From NCBI GenBank assembly GCA_963789015.1, contig CAWBIU010000001.1, forward strand, positions 2,542,001-2,606,000: a stretch of DNA of 64,000 nucleotides. The letters are read 5' to 3'. Positions 44,857 to 53,624 of this stretch are shown one piece after another. The translations under genes were made by a program, and so were the position numbers. The stretch's first letter is position 1, and each line of letters starts with the position of its first letter. The notes beneath the pieces are model-generated. The model worked only from the letters and a program-made list of their open reading frames with translations. It did no database searches and had not been told where the DNA came from. This DNA is from JAOPZW01 sp963789015 (GTDB taxonomy: Bacteria > Actinomycetota > Thermoleophilia > Solirubrobacterales > Solirubrobacteraceae).

Positions 44857-45654
44857 ATGAGCGGGAGCTCGGACGACGACGAAGCCGTCGTGGTTGCCGC
44901 GCGCGCCCAGCGCGAGCAGGCGCTTCTCCGCCGCATCCACCGGCACGGCGACCTGCGGGCACGCGACCAGCTCGCGGAGGAGATGCTTCCGCTCGCCCGC
45001 GCCCTCGCCGGCCGCTACGCGGGGCGGGGCGAGCCGCTCGACGACCTCGTGCAGGTCGCGTGCGTCGGGATCATGAAGGCGATCGACGGCTTCGACGTCG
45101 ACCGCGAGGTGCGCTTCTCCTCGTACGCGACGCCGACCGTGCTGGGCGAGATCAAGCGCCACTTCCGCGACAAGACGTGGTCGGTGCGCGTCCCGCGCGG
45201 CCTCCAGGAGCTGCAGCTCCAGGTCGCCAAGGAGCGCGACAAGCTCACGAACGAGCTCGGCCGCTCGCCGACCGTGCAGGAGCTCGCCGACGCGATCGAC
45301 GCGCCCTTCGAGGAGGTCCTCGCCACGATCCAGAGCGCGAGCGCCCGCCGCACGCGCTCGCTGGAGGAGCCGACGGGCGAGGACGTCACGCTCGCCGACT
45401 CGCTCGGCGGCAACGATCCTGAGCTCGACCGGGCCGAGATGCGCGCCCTGCTCGACGGCGCGCTCGACGTCCTCAGCGCCCGCGACCGCGAGGTCCTGCG
45501 CCTGCGCTTCGAGGAGGACATGACGCAGACCGAGATCGCCACCCGGATCGGCGTCTCGCAGATGCAGGTCTCACGCCTCATCCGCCAGTCCCTGGCGCGC
45601 CTGCGCATGGACATCGAGCGGCGCCCGGAGCGCTCGGTACGCGGCGTGGCCTGA
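44857..45654 (+). CDS. SigB/SigF-type RNA polymerase sigma factor
   Basis: A 265-residue group 3 sigma-70 factor. Region 2 reads GEPLDDLVQVACVGIMKAIDGFD and FSSYATPTVLGEIKRHFRDK, region 3 LQLQVAKERDKLTNELGRSP, region 4 LSARDREVLRLRFEEDMTQTEIATRIGVSQMQVSRLIR. These match the SigB/SigF general stress or sporulation-type group. No anti-sigma factor (RsbW/RsbV) genes adjoin it, so control must act elsewhere. It is a monocistronic gene. Confidence 0.93.
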   Translation: MSGSSDDDEAVVVAARAQREQALLRRIHRHGDLRARDQLAEEMLPLARALAGRYAGRGEPLDDLVQVACVGIMKAIDGFDVDREVRFSSYATPTVLGEIKRHFRDKTWSVRVPRGLQELQLQVAKERDKLTNELGRSPTVQELADAIDAPFEEVLATIQSASARRTRSLEEPTGEDVTLADSLGGNDPELDRAEMRALLDGALDVLSARDREVLRLRFEEDMTQTEIATRIGVSQMQVSRLIRQSLARLRMDIERRPERSVRGVA

Positions 45655-45662
45655 GCGCCGGC

Positions 45663-46034
45663 TCAGCCGGCGAGGTCACCGCCGGGCTCGCGGCCCGCGG
45701 GACCGCCGACGGCAGAATGCTCCATCGGCTCCGCGGCCATCGTGCCCGCGGCGATCATGTCCGTCCAGCCGTAGAGGACCGGCACCTGGTACCAGCCCGA
45801 GGCGATCACGCGGAAGTCGATGAACTCGGGCCCGTACCAGTAGGCCTCGAACTGGTCCTTGTGCTCGAACTCCGCGGTCTGCAGGAACTTGTACTTGTCG
45901 TCGCGGGAGCGGAACACCGAGTAGCTCGTCGCGCCGTAGCGCAGCGCGACGGGCGCGATGTCCGCCAGCGCGGCGGCCAGCTTGTCGGCGCGCAGGCCGG
46001 TCGCGTACCAGGGGACGTGGACGACGCCGGCCAT
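45663..46034 (-). CDS. Conserved small protein encoded downstream of ccr
   Basis: A 123-residue protein starting MAGVVHVPWYATGLRADKLA; ATG 46034 overlaps the ccr stop (ATGA). The pattern of short strands and helices (YGATSYSVFRSRDDKYKFLQTAEFEHKDQFEAYW) resembles a dimeric ferredoxin-like alpha/beta barrel, as in antibiotic-monooxygenase-like proteins, but I cannot name the family. Coupling to a crotonyl-CoA carboxylase/reductase suggests an accessory role in the ethylmalonyl-CoA pathway (inference). Confidence 0.7.
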   Translation of the reverse strand: MAGVVHVPWYATGLRADKLAAALADIAPVALRYGATSYSVFRSRDDKYKFLQTAEFEHKDQFEAYWYGPEFIDFRVIASGWYQVPVLYGWTDMIAAGTMAAEPMEHSAVGGPAGREPGGDLAG

Positions 46035-47284
46035 CAGCCGCCGACCTCCGCCCGGATGGCGCCGGGGCCCGGTGTGGTCCGGCCCTGCCCCTCCTCGGTG
46101 GCGCCGACGAGGATGGCGATCTTGCCGAAGTGCTTGTTCTCGTGCATGAGCTGGTGGGCCTCCGCGACCTGGTCGAAGGCCATCGTACGCCAGAGCACGG
46201 GGCGGACCCGGCCGTGCTCGATCAGCTCGTTGGCCTTGTTGCACTCCCACGCATTGGCGAAGTGCGAGCCGATGATCTCCTTCTGGCGCATCCACAGGTA
46301 GCGGACGTCGAAGTCGAGGTCGTAGCCGGAGGTCGCGCCGCAGATGACGACCTTGCCGAACGGCTTGACGCAGAACACCGAGGTCGGGAACGTCGCCTTG
46401 CCGACGTGCTCGAAGACGATGTCGGGCGCGTCGCCGAGGATCGAGCGCACGCGCTTGGCGAAGTCGCGCGAGACGCCGAAGCGCGCGCGCTCCTCGTCGG
46501 GCGTCTCGTCGCCGCGGCGCATCATCCCCTCGAACTCGCGCCGGTCGATGTAGCCGCGCGCCCCGAGCTGCTCGACGAGCCGTCCCTTCTCGTCGGAGGA
46601 GACGACGCCGACGCACTCGGCGCCCGCCGCCGCGCACAGCTGCGTGGCGAACACGCCCAGGCCGCCGGCCGCGCCCCAGATCAGCACGCGGTGGCCGGAC
46701 TGCAGCTGGGCGCGGTCGATGAGCATCCGGTACGCGGTGAAGTACGTCAGCCCGTAGGAGGCCGCCTCCTCCCAGGACAGGTTGGTGCGGCTTCGGCAGC
46801 AGCTGCTGGGCCTGGACCTTGGTGAACTGGGCGAACGAGCCCCAGCTCGTCTCGTAGCCCCAGATGCGCTGCGACGGCGCGGCGAGCGGGTCGAGGCCGT
46901 GGACCTCGGGGTCCTCGTAGGAGGCCTGGTTGCAGTGGATGACGACCTCGTCGCCGGGCTTCCAGCGCGTCACGCCCGGGCCCACCTTCCAGACCATGCC
47001 CGAGCCGTCCGAGCCGCCGATGTGGTGGTCCTCGTCGGGGTGGTAGCGGAACACGGAGACGGGCTTGCCGAGCGCCGCCCAGACGTTGTTGAAGTTGACG
47101 CCCGCGGCCATCACGCGCACGACGACCTCGAAGGCGCCGGGTTCGGGCACCTCGATCTCCTCGACGCGGAAGGCGTCCATGGGCTCGCCCTCGCGCTCCT
47201 GGCGGATGACCCACGCGGCCATCGTCTCGGGCAGTCGCCCGGCTCGGTGTCCAGCTGTGCGATCTGGCTCAGATCAACGGCCAT
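46034..47284 (-). pseudogene. ccr: Crotonyl-CoA carboxylase/reductase, two frameshifts
   Basis: The gene reads in three frame segments. ATG 47284, after GGAGGGGG, gives MAVDLSQIAQLDTEPG; near 47240 one base is missing and the frame resumes as LPETMAAWVIRQEREGEP with NFNNVWAALGKPVSVF and IWGYETSWGSFAQF; near 46790 one extra C (CCGCACCAAC) leads to NLSWEEAASYGLTYFTAYR, then GAAGGLGVFATQL, FEHVGKATF, YLWMRQKEIIGSHFANAWE. The corrected length is about 416 residues, normal for Ccr, a zinc-free MDR-family enzyme that reductively carboxylates crotonyl-CoA to ethylmalonyl-CoA with NADPH. The conserved GSHFAN His is present. Both shifts look like sequencing errors. Together with ecm it marks the ethylmalonyl-CoA pathway. 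Confidence 0.87.
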
Positions 47285-47324
47285 CTGCTCGATCCCCCTC
47301 CGGTCCTCCGTGCGGGCGCCCACC

Positions 47325-48263
47325 CTACTGGCCGTCGCGGCCCAGGTAGCCCGCCCTTCGGAGGGCGAGCCAGATGAGCACGACGGTCGCGACCATCGCG
47401 CCGACGCCCCAGATGAGGAAGTCCGCGAGGCCTTCGGTGTGCCCGACGAGCCAGCCGAAGTTCATCCCGAAGTAGCCGGTGATGAGCGTCAGGGGCACGA
47501 AGAACGTGGCCAGCAGGGTCAGCCGCGTGGCGATCTCGTTGAGCCGGTTCGAGGTCGACTGGACGTGGATGGTGAGCGCCTCGCCGAGCAGCTCGCGGCA
47601 GTAGACGATCAGGTTGACGGCGAGCACGAGGTCGTCGCGGATGTCGTAGATCGGGTGGCGCGCCTGGCCCTGCTCCATGCCGAGGACCCGCTCGATCGCC
47701 TCGGTCCCCTCGGCCAGCATGTCGCGCTCGGGGACGACGATCTGAAGCACGCGGAAGAGCTGCCCGCGCAACTGCGTGATGCGGCGGCGGTCGGCCGCCG
47801 AGGGGCGCTCGAAGGCGCGCTGCTCGAGCGCTTCGACCTCCGTCTCGACGGCGCGCAGGAGTGCGACGGTGCTCTCCGAGCACTCGTCGAGGACGCGGTA
47901 GACGATCGCATGATCGGCGCGCAGGTGAGCGCGCTTGGCCTCCTCGAGCGGCGGGCACGGCTCGCGGTGCACGGTCACGAGCTCGCGCGCGCTGAGATGC
48001 AGGTGGGTCTCGATGAGCGCCGGCTGCGCCGGGTCGCCGAGGGCGGCGAAGAAGACGATCAGCAGGCGGTCGCCGTAGTCGTCCACCTTCGCGCGCTGGT
48101 CGAACTCCTTGGTGTCCTCGATGACGAGCAGCGGCAGCCCGAGCAGCTCGCCGAGCGCGTCGATCTCGTCCTCGGTCGGAGCCTCGAGGTCGAGCCAGAA
48201 GAACTCGCCGCGCTCGTGAAGGGCGGCGATCTGGGCGGGATCGAAGCGGTCCAGAACGAGCAT
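47325..48263 (-). CDS. CorA-family divalent metal transporter
   Basis: A 312-residue CorA-type Mg2+/Co2+ channel: a large cytoplasmic N-domain, the long pore helix (TIHVQSTSNRLNEIATRLTLLATFFVPLTLI split across the first membrane segment), the selectivity motif GMN in YFGMNFGW and a second helix FLIWGVGAMVATVVLIWLAL near the C-terminus. ATG 48263 is the chosen start. It stands just downstream of an efflux pump gene on the same strand but is probably separate. Confidence 0.92.
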   Translation of the reverse strand: MLVLDRFDPAQIAALHERGEFFWLDLEAPTEDEIDALGELLGLPLLVIEDTKEFDQRAKVDDYGDRLLIVFFAALGDPAQPALIETHLHLSARELVTVHREPCPPLEEAKRAHLRADHAIVYRVLDECSESTVALLRAVETEVEALEQRAFERPSAADRRRITQLRGQLFRVLQIVVPERDMLAEGTEAIERVLGMEQGQARHPIYDIRDDLVLAVNLIVYCRELLGEALTIHVQSTSNRLNEIATRLTLLATFFVPLTLITGYFGMNFGWLVGHTEGLADFLIWGVGAMVATVVLIWLALRRAGYLGRDGQ

Positions 48264-48316
48264 CCGGCGCCGCGACCGTAGCCGCGGCGCCGGATGGCAG
48301 CGGAGAGAGGCTCCGT

Positions 48317-49876
48317 TCAGACGGGCTCGCCGGCGGGCGCGGCGATCGCGCCCTCGGCGGCCGGCTCGGCCTGGCCGGCCGGCTCGGGCTTGGGGGCGAT
48401 GAGCGCCCACGTCACGACGGCGCCGACCACGCACATGACGGCGCCGACGCGCAGCCCGGTGTTGAGCGCGTGGACGAAGGCGTCGGCCACCGCGGCGGCG
48501 ACGTCGCCGCTGACCTGCGCCCCGCCGGAGCCCAGCGACTGGGCGAGCTCGCTGCGCTGGCCCGCGGGCAGGTTCGGCAGGAGCTCGGCCAGGCGGTCGC
48601 TGCCCAGCGCGGTGACGAGCGCGCCCATGACCGCGACGCCGAACGTCCCGCCGACCATGCGGCTCATCGACAGGATGCCCGAGGCGACGCCGGCCTTCGT
48701 GTGCTCGACCGCGTTCATCGCCGCGGTGCTCATCGGCGACATGACGAGGCCCATGCCGATGCCCATCAGCATGAACGCGCCGACGAGGAAGCCGTAGCTC
48801 GTGTCGACGCTCAGGTGGCCCTGCCAGAACAGCGACGCGCCGACGATCAGCAGGCCGGCGGTCATCAGCGGCCGCGGTCCGATGCGATCGGTCAGGCGGC
48901 CGGCGATCGGGCCGGTGATGATGATCAGCACGGTCGCGGGCAGGAAGCGCACGCCGGCCTCGAGCGGCGAGTAGCCCTTGACGTTCTGCATGTAGAGGGC
49001 GAGGAAGAAGAACATCGCCAGCATCGCGAAGGTCACGATGAACGAGACGATGTTCGCCCCCAGGAACGAGCGCGAGCGGAAGAAGCTGAAGTCGACCATC
49101 GGCTCGGGGCTGGTCCGCTCGGCGTAGACGAAGCCGATCAGCGCGACGGCCGAGAGGGCGAGCAGGCCGACGATCGAGGCCGAGCCCCAGCCCCAGGCGT
49201 TGCCCTCGACGAGCGCGAGGACGAGCGCGGCCAGCCCGAGCGACACGGTGACCACGCCGGTGAGATCCACGTGGTGCGACGAGGTCTCGTCGCGCGACTC
49301 GCGCGCCGCGGCCAGCGTCACCGCGACGGCGACGATCGCCACCGGCACGTTGAGGAAGAAGATCGACTGCCAGGAGACGTGCTCGACGAGGAAGCCGCCG
49401 ACCACGGGGCCGATGGCGAGCGCCATTGCGCTCACGCCGGCCCACGTGCCGATCGCGCGGCCGCGCTCCTGGGGCGGGAAGGCGTTGGAGATGATCGACA
49501 GCGTCGCGGGCATCATGAACGCGGCGCCGACGCCCTGGACGGCGCGGAAGGCGATCAGCCACGCGTCGGACTGCGAGAAGCCGATGAGGGCGCTCGAGAG
49601 CCCGAAGACGATGACGCCGAACAGGAACATGCGGCGGCGGCCGAAGATGTCGCCGAGGCGCCCGCCGGTGACGAGCAGGACGGCGAAGGACAGCGTGTAG
49701 GCGTTGACGGTCCACTCGAGGCCGCTGATCGAGCTGCCGAGATCCTTCTGGATCGACGGCAGCGCGACGTTCACGACCGTGTTGTCGAGCATGATCATGA
49801 AGAGCGCGAAGCACATCGCGCCCAGGGTCCACCAACGACGGTTGTCGTCGGTGATGGCGGCGGAGATACGGGTCAT
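48317..49876 (-). CDS. DHA2-family (EmrB/QacA-type) MFS drug exporter
   Basis: A 519-residue transporter with about 14 helices. The motif A region GGRLGDIFGRRRMF and motif C GPVVGGFLVEHVSWQSIFFLNVP are typical of the DHA2 drug:H+ antiporters, as is LDNTVVNVALPSI at helix 1. The ATG overlaps the stop of the upstream MarR gene (ATGA), so pump and repressor are cotranscribed. The substrate is unknown. Confidence 0.94.
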   Translation of the reverse strand: MTRISAAITDDNRRWWTLGAMCFALFMIMLDNTVVNVALPSIQKDLGSSISGLEWTVNAYTLSFAVLLVTGGRLGDIFGRRRMFLFGVIVFGLSSALIGFSQSDAWLIAFRAVQGVGAAFMMPATLSIISNAFPPQERGRAIGTWAGVSAMALAIGPVVGGFLVEHVSWQSIFFLNVPVAIVAVAVTLAAARESRDETSSHHVDLTGVVTVSLGLAALVLALVEGNAWGWGSASIVGLLALSAVALIGFVYAERTSPEPMVDFSFFRSRSFLGANIVSFIVTFAMLAMFFFLALYMQNVKGYSPLEAGVRFLPATVLIIITGPIAGRLTDRIGPRPLMTAGLLIVGASLFWQGHLSVDTSYGFLVGAFMLMGIGMGLVMSPMSTAAMNAVEHTKAGVASGILSMSRMVGGTFGVAVMGALVTALGSDRLAELLPNLPAGQRSELAQSLGSGGAQVSGDVAAAVADAFVHALNTGLRVGAVMCVVGAVVTWALIAPKPEPAGQAEPAAEGAIAAPAGEPV

Positions 49877-50328
49877 GTGCGGTGGGGGAGGTCGGAGAGG
49901 ACGGACATGAGGCGGTCGCGGTGCTCCTGGGGGAGGGAGGCGGTGAACTCCTCGAGGCCCTCGAGACGGGCCTCGATGATGCGCCGGGCGACGTCGCGAC
50001 CTTCGTCCGTGAGGGCGATGCGCTTCATCCGGCGGTCGGACTCGTCCTCGTGGCGCTCGAGGTAGCCGCGGCGCAGGAGGGCGTCGACGGTGCGGCTGGC
50101 CCCGGGGAGGGAGAGGCCCAGCCGCTCGGAGACGTCCTTGACCGACAGCTCGCAGCCGCAGTCGGCGAGGATCTGCAGCGCCTTGATGTGGGACATGGAG
50201 AGGTCGAGCTCGTCGAGCAGCGCGAACATCGTGCGGCTCTGGCCCTTCATCAGGTGGTGCCAGAGCCCGAGCAGCTCGGCGGCGAGCTGCTCCGGAGTCG
50301 TGTGCATCTGTGCATTCGTTGCTTGCAC
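49873..50328 (-). CDS. MarR-family regulator of the DHA2 pump
   Basis: A 151-residue winged-helix regulator: ELDLSMSHIKALQILADCGCELSVKDVSERLGLSLPGASRTVDALLRRGYLERHEDESDRR covers the DNA-binding domain (split here at about residues 38-100). GTG 50328 fits a leaderless start: on the minus strand AATACT (50341-50336) ends 7 bases before it. ATG 50307 is the alternative start. The palindrome CTTGC-N6-GCAAG (50322-50337) covers promoter and start codon and is the likely operator for autorepression. Confidence 0.92.
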   Translation of the reverse strand: MQATNAQMHTTPEQLAAELLGLWHHLMKGQSRTMFALLDELDLSMSHIKALQILADCGCELSVKDVSERLGLSLPGASRTVDALLRRGYLERHEDESDRRMKRIALTDEGRDVARRIIEARLEGLEEFTASLPQEHRDRLMSVLSDLPHRT

Positions 50329-50341
50329 GAACGCAAGTATT
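50322..50341 (-). promoter_or_regulatory. MarR operator overlapping a leaderless promoter
   Basis: CTTGC-ACGAAC-GCAAG (50322-50337) is a perfect 5-base-arm inverted repeat that overlaps the -10 AATACT and the GTG start of marR, so binding would block transcription of marR and the pump. Confidence 0.6.
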
Positions 50342-50359
50342 GCACACGCGCAGCGATTT

Positions 50360-50872
50360 TCAATCGCGCAAGGAGATCATCCTCGTCGCCCGGTGGCGCA
50401 GGCGGTGGTCCTTCGCGTTCCAGGCGTAGTCGCGCTCGACGCGCGCGGCCGGGCAGCACAGGTCGTCTCCGGTCGCGTAGTCCGGCTGGATCACCGTGAG
50501 CACGCCGCGGGCGGCCCGCATCCGCGCGCGGTACACCGACTGGCTGCGGAAGACCACGCGCAGGCGGCCGCTCTTCGTCCCGTCGGACGACAGGACGTAG
50601 ACCGCGACGGTGCCCGCCGCGCCGCCGCTGCCGACCCCGACCACGGCGTCGTCGCGGCGGTCGCCGGTGAGGTCGGCGAAGGTGGGCCGGGGAGAGACGA
50701 ACCCGGCGTCGGTGCGCAGCAGCGCAGCGACGAGCGGGGTCGTCCGCGGGTCGGCGAGGATCGTCGACTCGAAGAGCGCCTGGGGAGTCGTCTGCGGCGG
50801 CGACTGGGCGGCCGCCGCCGCCGGCAGGACCGCGGCCACTCCGGCCAGCGCCCCGAGCCATCGGGCCGCCAT
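50360..50872 (-). CDS. Secreted protein with FG-GAP/VCBS-like repeat segment
   Basis: A 170-residue protein with a clear Sec signal (MAARWLGALAGVAAVLPAAAAA, cleavage after AAA-AQ). The mature part holds one FG-GAP-like stretch, FADLTGDRRDDAVVGVGSGG, of the beta-propeller calcium-binding kind, but not enough repeats for a full propeller. Function unknown; exported. Confidence 0.7.
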   Translation of the reverse strand: MAARWLGALAGVAAVLPAAAAAQSPPQTTPQALFESTILADPRTTPLVAALLRTDAGFVSPRPTFADLTGDRRDDAVVGVGSGGAAGTVAVYVLSSDGTKSGRLRVVFRSQSVYRARMRAARGVLTVIQPDYATGDDLCCPAARVERDYAWNAKDHRLRHRATRMISLRD

Positions 50873-50904
50873 GTGCCGATCGTCGCACGGCCGCGCGCGG
50901 GGCG

Positions 50905-51315
50905 CTACGGCTGCAACGGCTCCTTCTGGGCGGCGTGGCGCCCGGCGACGAGCAGGCTCGCGGGCATGATGCGGTCGGCGGCGACGCCGATCGTGTAGCG
51001 CCCGAGGTCCATGTCGGCCTCGAGCGTCGCCGTGTCGCGCGGGTTGATCGGCGCGGTGAGCTGGCGCAGGCCAGGGCCCTCGGCGCGCAGCATCACCTGC
51101 TGCGAGCGGCGCGTGAGGTTGGTGACGACGAGGCTGACCGGGCCCGGCGCGAAGCGCTCGCGCGAGACGGAGATGCCGTCCGTCGAGATCGAGGCGGTGA
51201 TCTTCATCGGCGCCGGCGCGGGGGAGTCGCCGCCGTCGCCGCCGCAGCCGGCCACGAGCATCGCGAGCGCTCCGGCCACCCAGATCGCCCTGCCCCTGCG
51301 CTTGGCTGTCGACAT
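50905..51315 (-). CDS. Putative lipoprotein
   Basis: A 136-residue protein with an N-terminal signal and lipobox LVAGC, then ITASISTDGISVSRERFAPGPVSLVVTNLT, a beta-rich domain resembling a cupredoxin fold but without visible copper ligands. GGAAGGGGATC precedes the ATG. Anchored on the outer face of the membrane. Function unknown. Confidence 0.72.
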   Translation of the reverse strand: MSTAKRRGRAIWVAGALAMLVAGCGGDGGDSPAPAPMKITASISTDGISVSRERFAPGPVSLVVTNLTRRSQQVMLRAEGPGLRQLTAPINPRDTATLEADMDLGRYTIGVAADRIMPASLLVAGRHAAQKEPLQP

Positions 51316-51411
51316 GCGAGATCCCCTTCCGGCCTTCCTCGGCCGGGGAGCAACGCTAGTCGACCGCGAGAGCGGCCGACAGGGGATTAACGTGCCCGGT
51401 CCCGCGCGGCG

Positions 51412-51597
51412 TTATGACTCGTGGTCGCGAGCGATCTCGCGCAGGCGCGCCTGCAGGCGCTCCCACGACCCCTCCTCGGCCTCCTCGTACTCGCGCCCTT
51501 CGAGGTCGCGCAGGTCATCGCGGTAGGCGTCCCAGGCCAGGGACTCCGCCTCGCTGCGCTCGTGAGGATTCTCCTGTTTGGGGGCGGTCGCGGTCAT
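51412..51597 (-). CDS. Small acidic conserved protein
   Basis: A 61-residue, highly charged protein: PHERSEAESLAWDAYRDDLRDLEG and SWERLQARLREIARDHES. GAGGAGG lies 7 bases before ATG 51597, giving a strong initiation signal. No domain is recognised; helical and probably soluble. Confidence 0.68.
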   Translation of the reverse strand: MTATAPKQENPHERSEAESLAWDAYRDDLRDLEGREYEEAEEGSWERLQARLREIARDHES

Positions 51598-51719
51598 TCG
51601 GTGCCTCCTCTCAGGGTCGGGGGTGGCAGGCACTCTACCCCTCGCTCCGGTCGCCAACCGCCGGTCGGGCCTGCAACGGACCTGTCCTGCCGTCCGGAGC
51701 GGCGCGTAGACCATCGCGC

Positions 51720-53417
51720 GTGGACCTGGCTTCGCCCCTGCACAGTGCCGAGTTCCTCGTCGTCGACACGGAGACGAACGGGCTGGCCGGCGACGCCTGC
51801 GAACTGACCGAGATCGGCGCCGTTCTCGTCGGCGGCGGCGAGTTGCACGACCGCTGGGAAACCCTCGTGCAGGTGCGGATGCCGCTGTCGCGCGGCATCC
51901 AGCGCTTCACCGGGATCACCCAGGCGATGGTCGACATGGCGCCGCCGGCCGAGGCGACGCTGCCCGAGCTGGCCGCGCAGATCCGCGGCCGCGTGCTCGT
52001 CGCCCACAGCGCGTCGTTCGACCGGCGGGTGCTCGCCGCGGCGTTCCGCGCGGCGGGAATGGACTGGCCGTCGCCGCCGGTCCTGTGCACGGTCGCGCTG
52101 GCGCGGCGCCTGCATCCGCTGGCCCGCCAGCGCGGGCTGCGGCCGCTGGCCGAGTCGCTCGGGATCGAGGTCGAGGTGTCGCACCGGGCGCTGGCGGACG
52201 CCGAGACGTGCGCGCGCGTGTTCTGCGCGCTGTTCGGGCGGCTGTGCGCCAACGCGGCGACGGTCGGCGATGCGCTCGCGCTGCTGCACCCGCCGCGCCC
52301 GCGCCGGCCGCGCGCGCCGGCCACCGACGGCGGCGCGCGGGTGCGCGGGGCGCGGCGGCGGCTGCCCGACCTCGGCGGGCTGACCGACGAGCCCGGCGTC
52401 TACGTGATCCGCAACGCCGAGGGCCAGCCGCTGTACGTCGGCAAGTCGGTGAGCGTGCGGTCGCGGGCGCGCGCGCACTTCGCCCCGTCGTCGACCGAGG
52501 GCTCGTGGACGGCGCAGGCCGAGACGGTCGACCACGAGGTCACGAACTCCGAGCTCGGCGCGCTGCTGCTCGAGAACCGGCTCGTCAAGCGGCTCAAGCC
52601 GCCCGGCAACGTGCGCCTGCGCCACGTCGATCGCTACGTCTACCTGCGCTGCCGGCTGGACATCGCCTTCCCGATCCTCGAGGTGGCGCCGTCGCCCGCC
52701 GCCGGGCGCGGGGTGAGCATCGGGCCTTTGCGCGGGCGCTCGGCCGCGGTCGAGCTCGTCGAGCAGCTCAACTCGCTGTTCGGGCTGCGCCACTGCAAGC
52801 GGACGCTGCCGCGGCGCCAGTGGCCGTCGGCGTACGGGCAGATGGGGCGCTGCATGTCGCCGTGCCTTGGCGACCTGGACCCGAACGCCTACCGGCGCCG
52901 GCTGGACGAGGCCCTCGCGCTGTTCGTGGGTGGGGGAGGCGACGGCGCGGGCGCGCTGCTGCGCCACATCGACCGCCAGATGCGCGAGGCCGCGGCGTCC
53001 CAGCGCTACGAGCGGGCGGCGTGGCTTCGGCGCCGACGCGCGCGGCTGACCGAGCTGCTGTCGCGGCTCGGCGGCGTGCTCGCGGCGACGCACGCGCGGC
53101 CGCGGCTCGTGCTCGCCGAGCACCCGCGCGGCGGGCGCCACGACGCCTTCTGGCTCGTCGGCGGGCGCGTCGTCGACTGGGGCCCGCTCGGGGACCTCGA
53201 CGACGTCGAGGCGCGGACCGCTCGCGCGCTGCGCGGCGGCGACGGCACCGGCCCGACCGCGTCGCTCACGCCCGACGAGGTCGACGAGGCCCGGATCGTC
53301 GCCACGTGGCTCGACAGCCACGAAGTGCCGATGCTCGACCTGTCCCGCGCGTCGTCGCGCGAGGCGCTCGGCCGCTTCGTGGCGTCGGCCGCGGGGTCAG
53401 CCGTCGCTGCCGCGTAG
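51720..53417 (+). CDS. DEDD exonuclease / GIY-YIG endonuclease fusion (DnaQ-UvrC/Cho-like)
   Basis: A 565-residue fusion. Residues about 5-170 are a DnaQ-type DEDD exonuclease: VVDTETNGL (motif I), VLVAHSASFDRRV (motif II), and HRALADAETCARVFCAL (motif III). Residues about 220-330 are a GIY-YIG nuclease like UvrC/Cho: GVYVIRNAEGQPLYVGKSVSVRSRARAHF. A Cys-containing segment (CMSPCLGD) follows, then a UvrB/C-motif-like helix (RYERAAWLRRRRARLTELL). Such proteins are thought to act in DNA repair, cutting and trimming damaged strands. GTG 51720 follows TAGACC at 51707-51712, a leaderless-type spacing. Confidence 0.92.
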   Translation: MDLASPLHSAEFLVVDTETNGLAGDACELTEIGAVLVGGGELHDRWETLVQVRMPLSRGIQRFTGITQAMVDMAPPAEATLPELAAQIRGRVLVAHSASFDRRVLAAAFRAAGMDWPSPPVLCTVALARRLHPLARQRGLRPLAESLGIEVEVSHRALADAETCARVFCALFGRLCANAATVGDALALLHPPRPRRPRAPATDGGARVRGARRRLPDLGGLTDEPGVYVIRNAEGQPLYVGKSVSVRSRARAHFAPSSTEGSWTAQAETVDHEVTNSELGALLLENRLVKRLKPPGNVRLRHVDRYVYLRCRLDIAFPILEVAPSPAAGRGVSIGPLRGRSAAVELVEQLNSLFGLRHCKRTLPRRQWPSAYGQMGRCMSPCLGDLDPNAYRRRLDEALALFVGGGGDGAGALLRHIDRQMREAAASQRYERAAWLRRRRARLTELLSRLGGVLAATHARPRLVLAEHPRGGRHDAFWLVGGRVVDWGPLGDLDDVEARTARALRGGDGTGPTASLTPDEVDEARIVATWLDSHEVPMLDLSRASSREALGRFVASAAGSAVAAA

Positions 53418-53624
53418 CGCTTTCCGATCTGGGCGGCGACCTCTCTGGGTTGGTGGGTGAGGTCGGCGAGCGTGCGCGCGGGCTGGTCACCGGGATGCGC
53501 TGGTGGACCGTGACATCACCGGTGTGCGCCGATCGTGGGTGCGCAGGCCGGGCACCGGGCGAGACACCACCCGGTACCAGCCGGGGCCTGAGAATCCGCC
53601 CCCCTCGACGCCCCGAAAGCGGGC

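Noticed and set aside
53418..53624. About 207 bases between the DEDD/GIY-YIG gene and the YgfZ-like gene
   Set aside because: No gene, RNA or convincing terminator hairpin could be supported; convergent 3' ends only.
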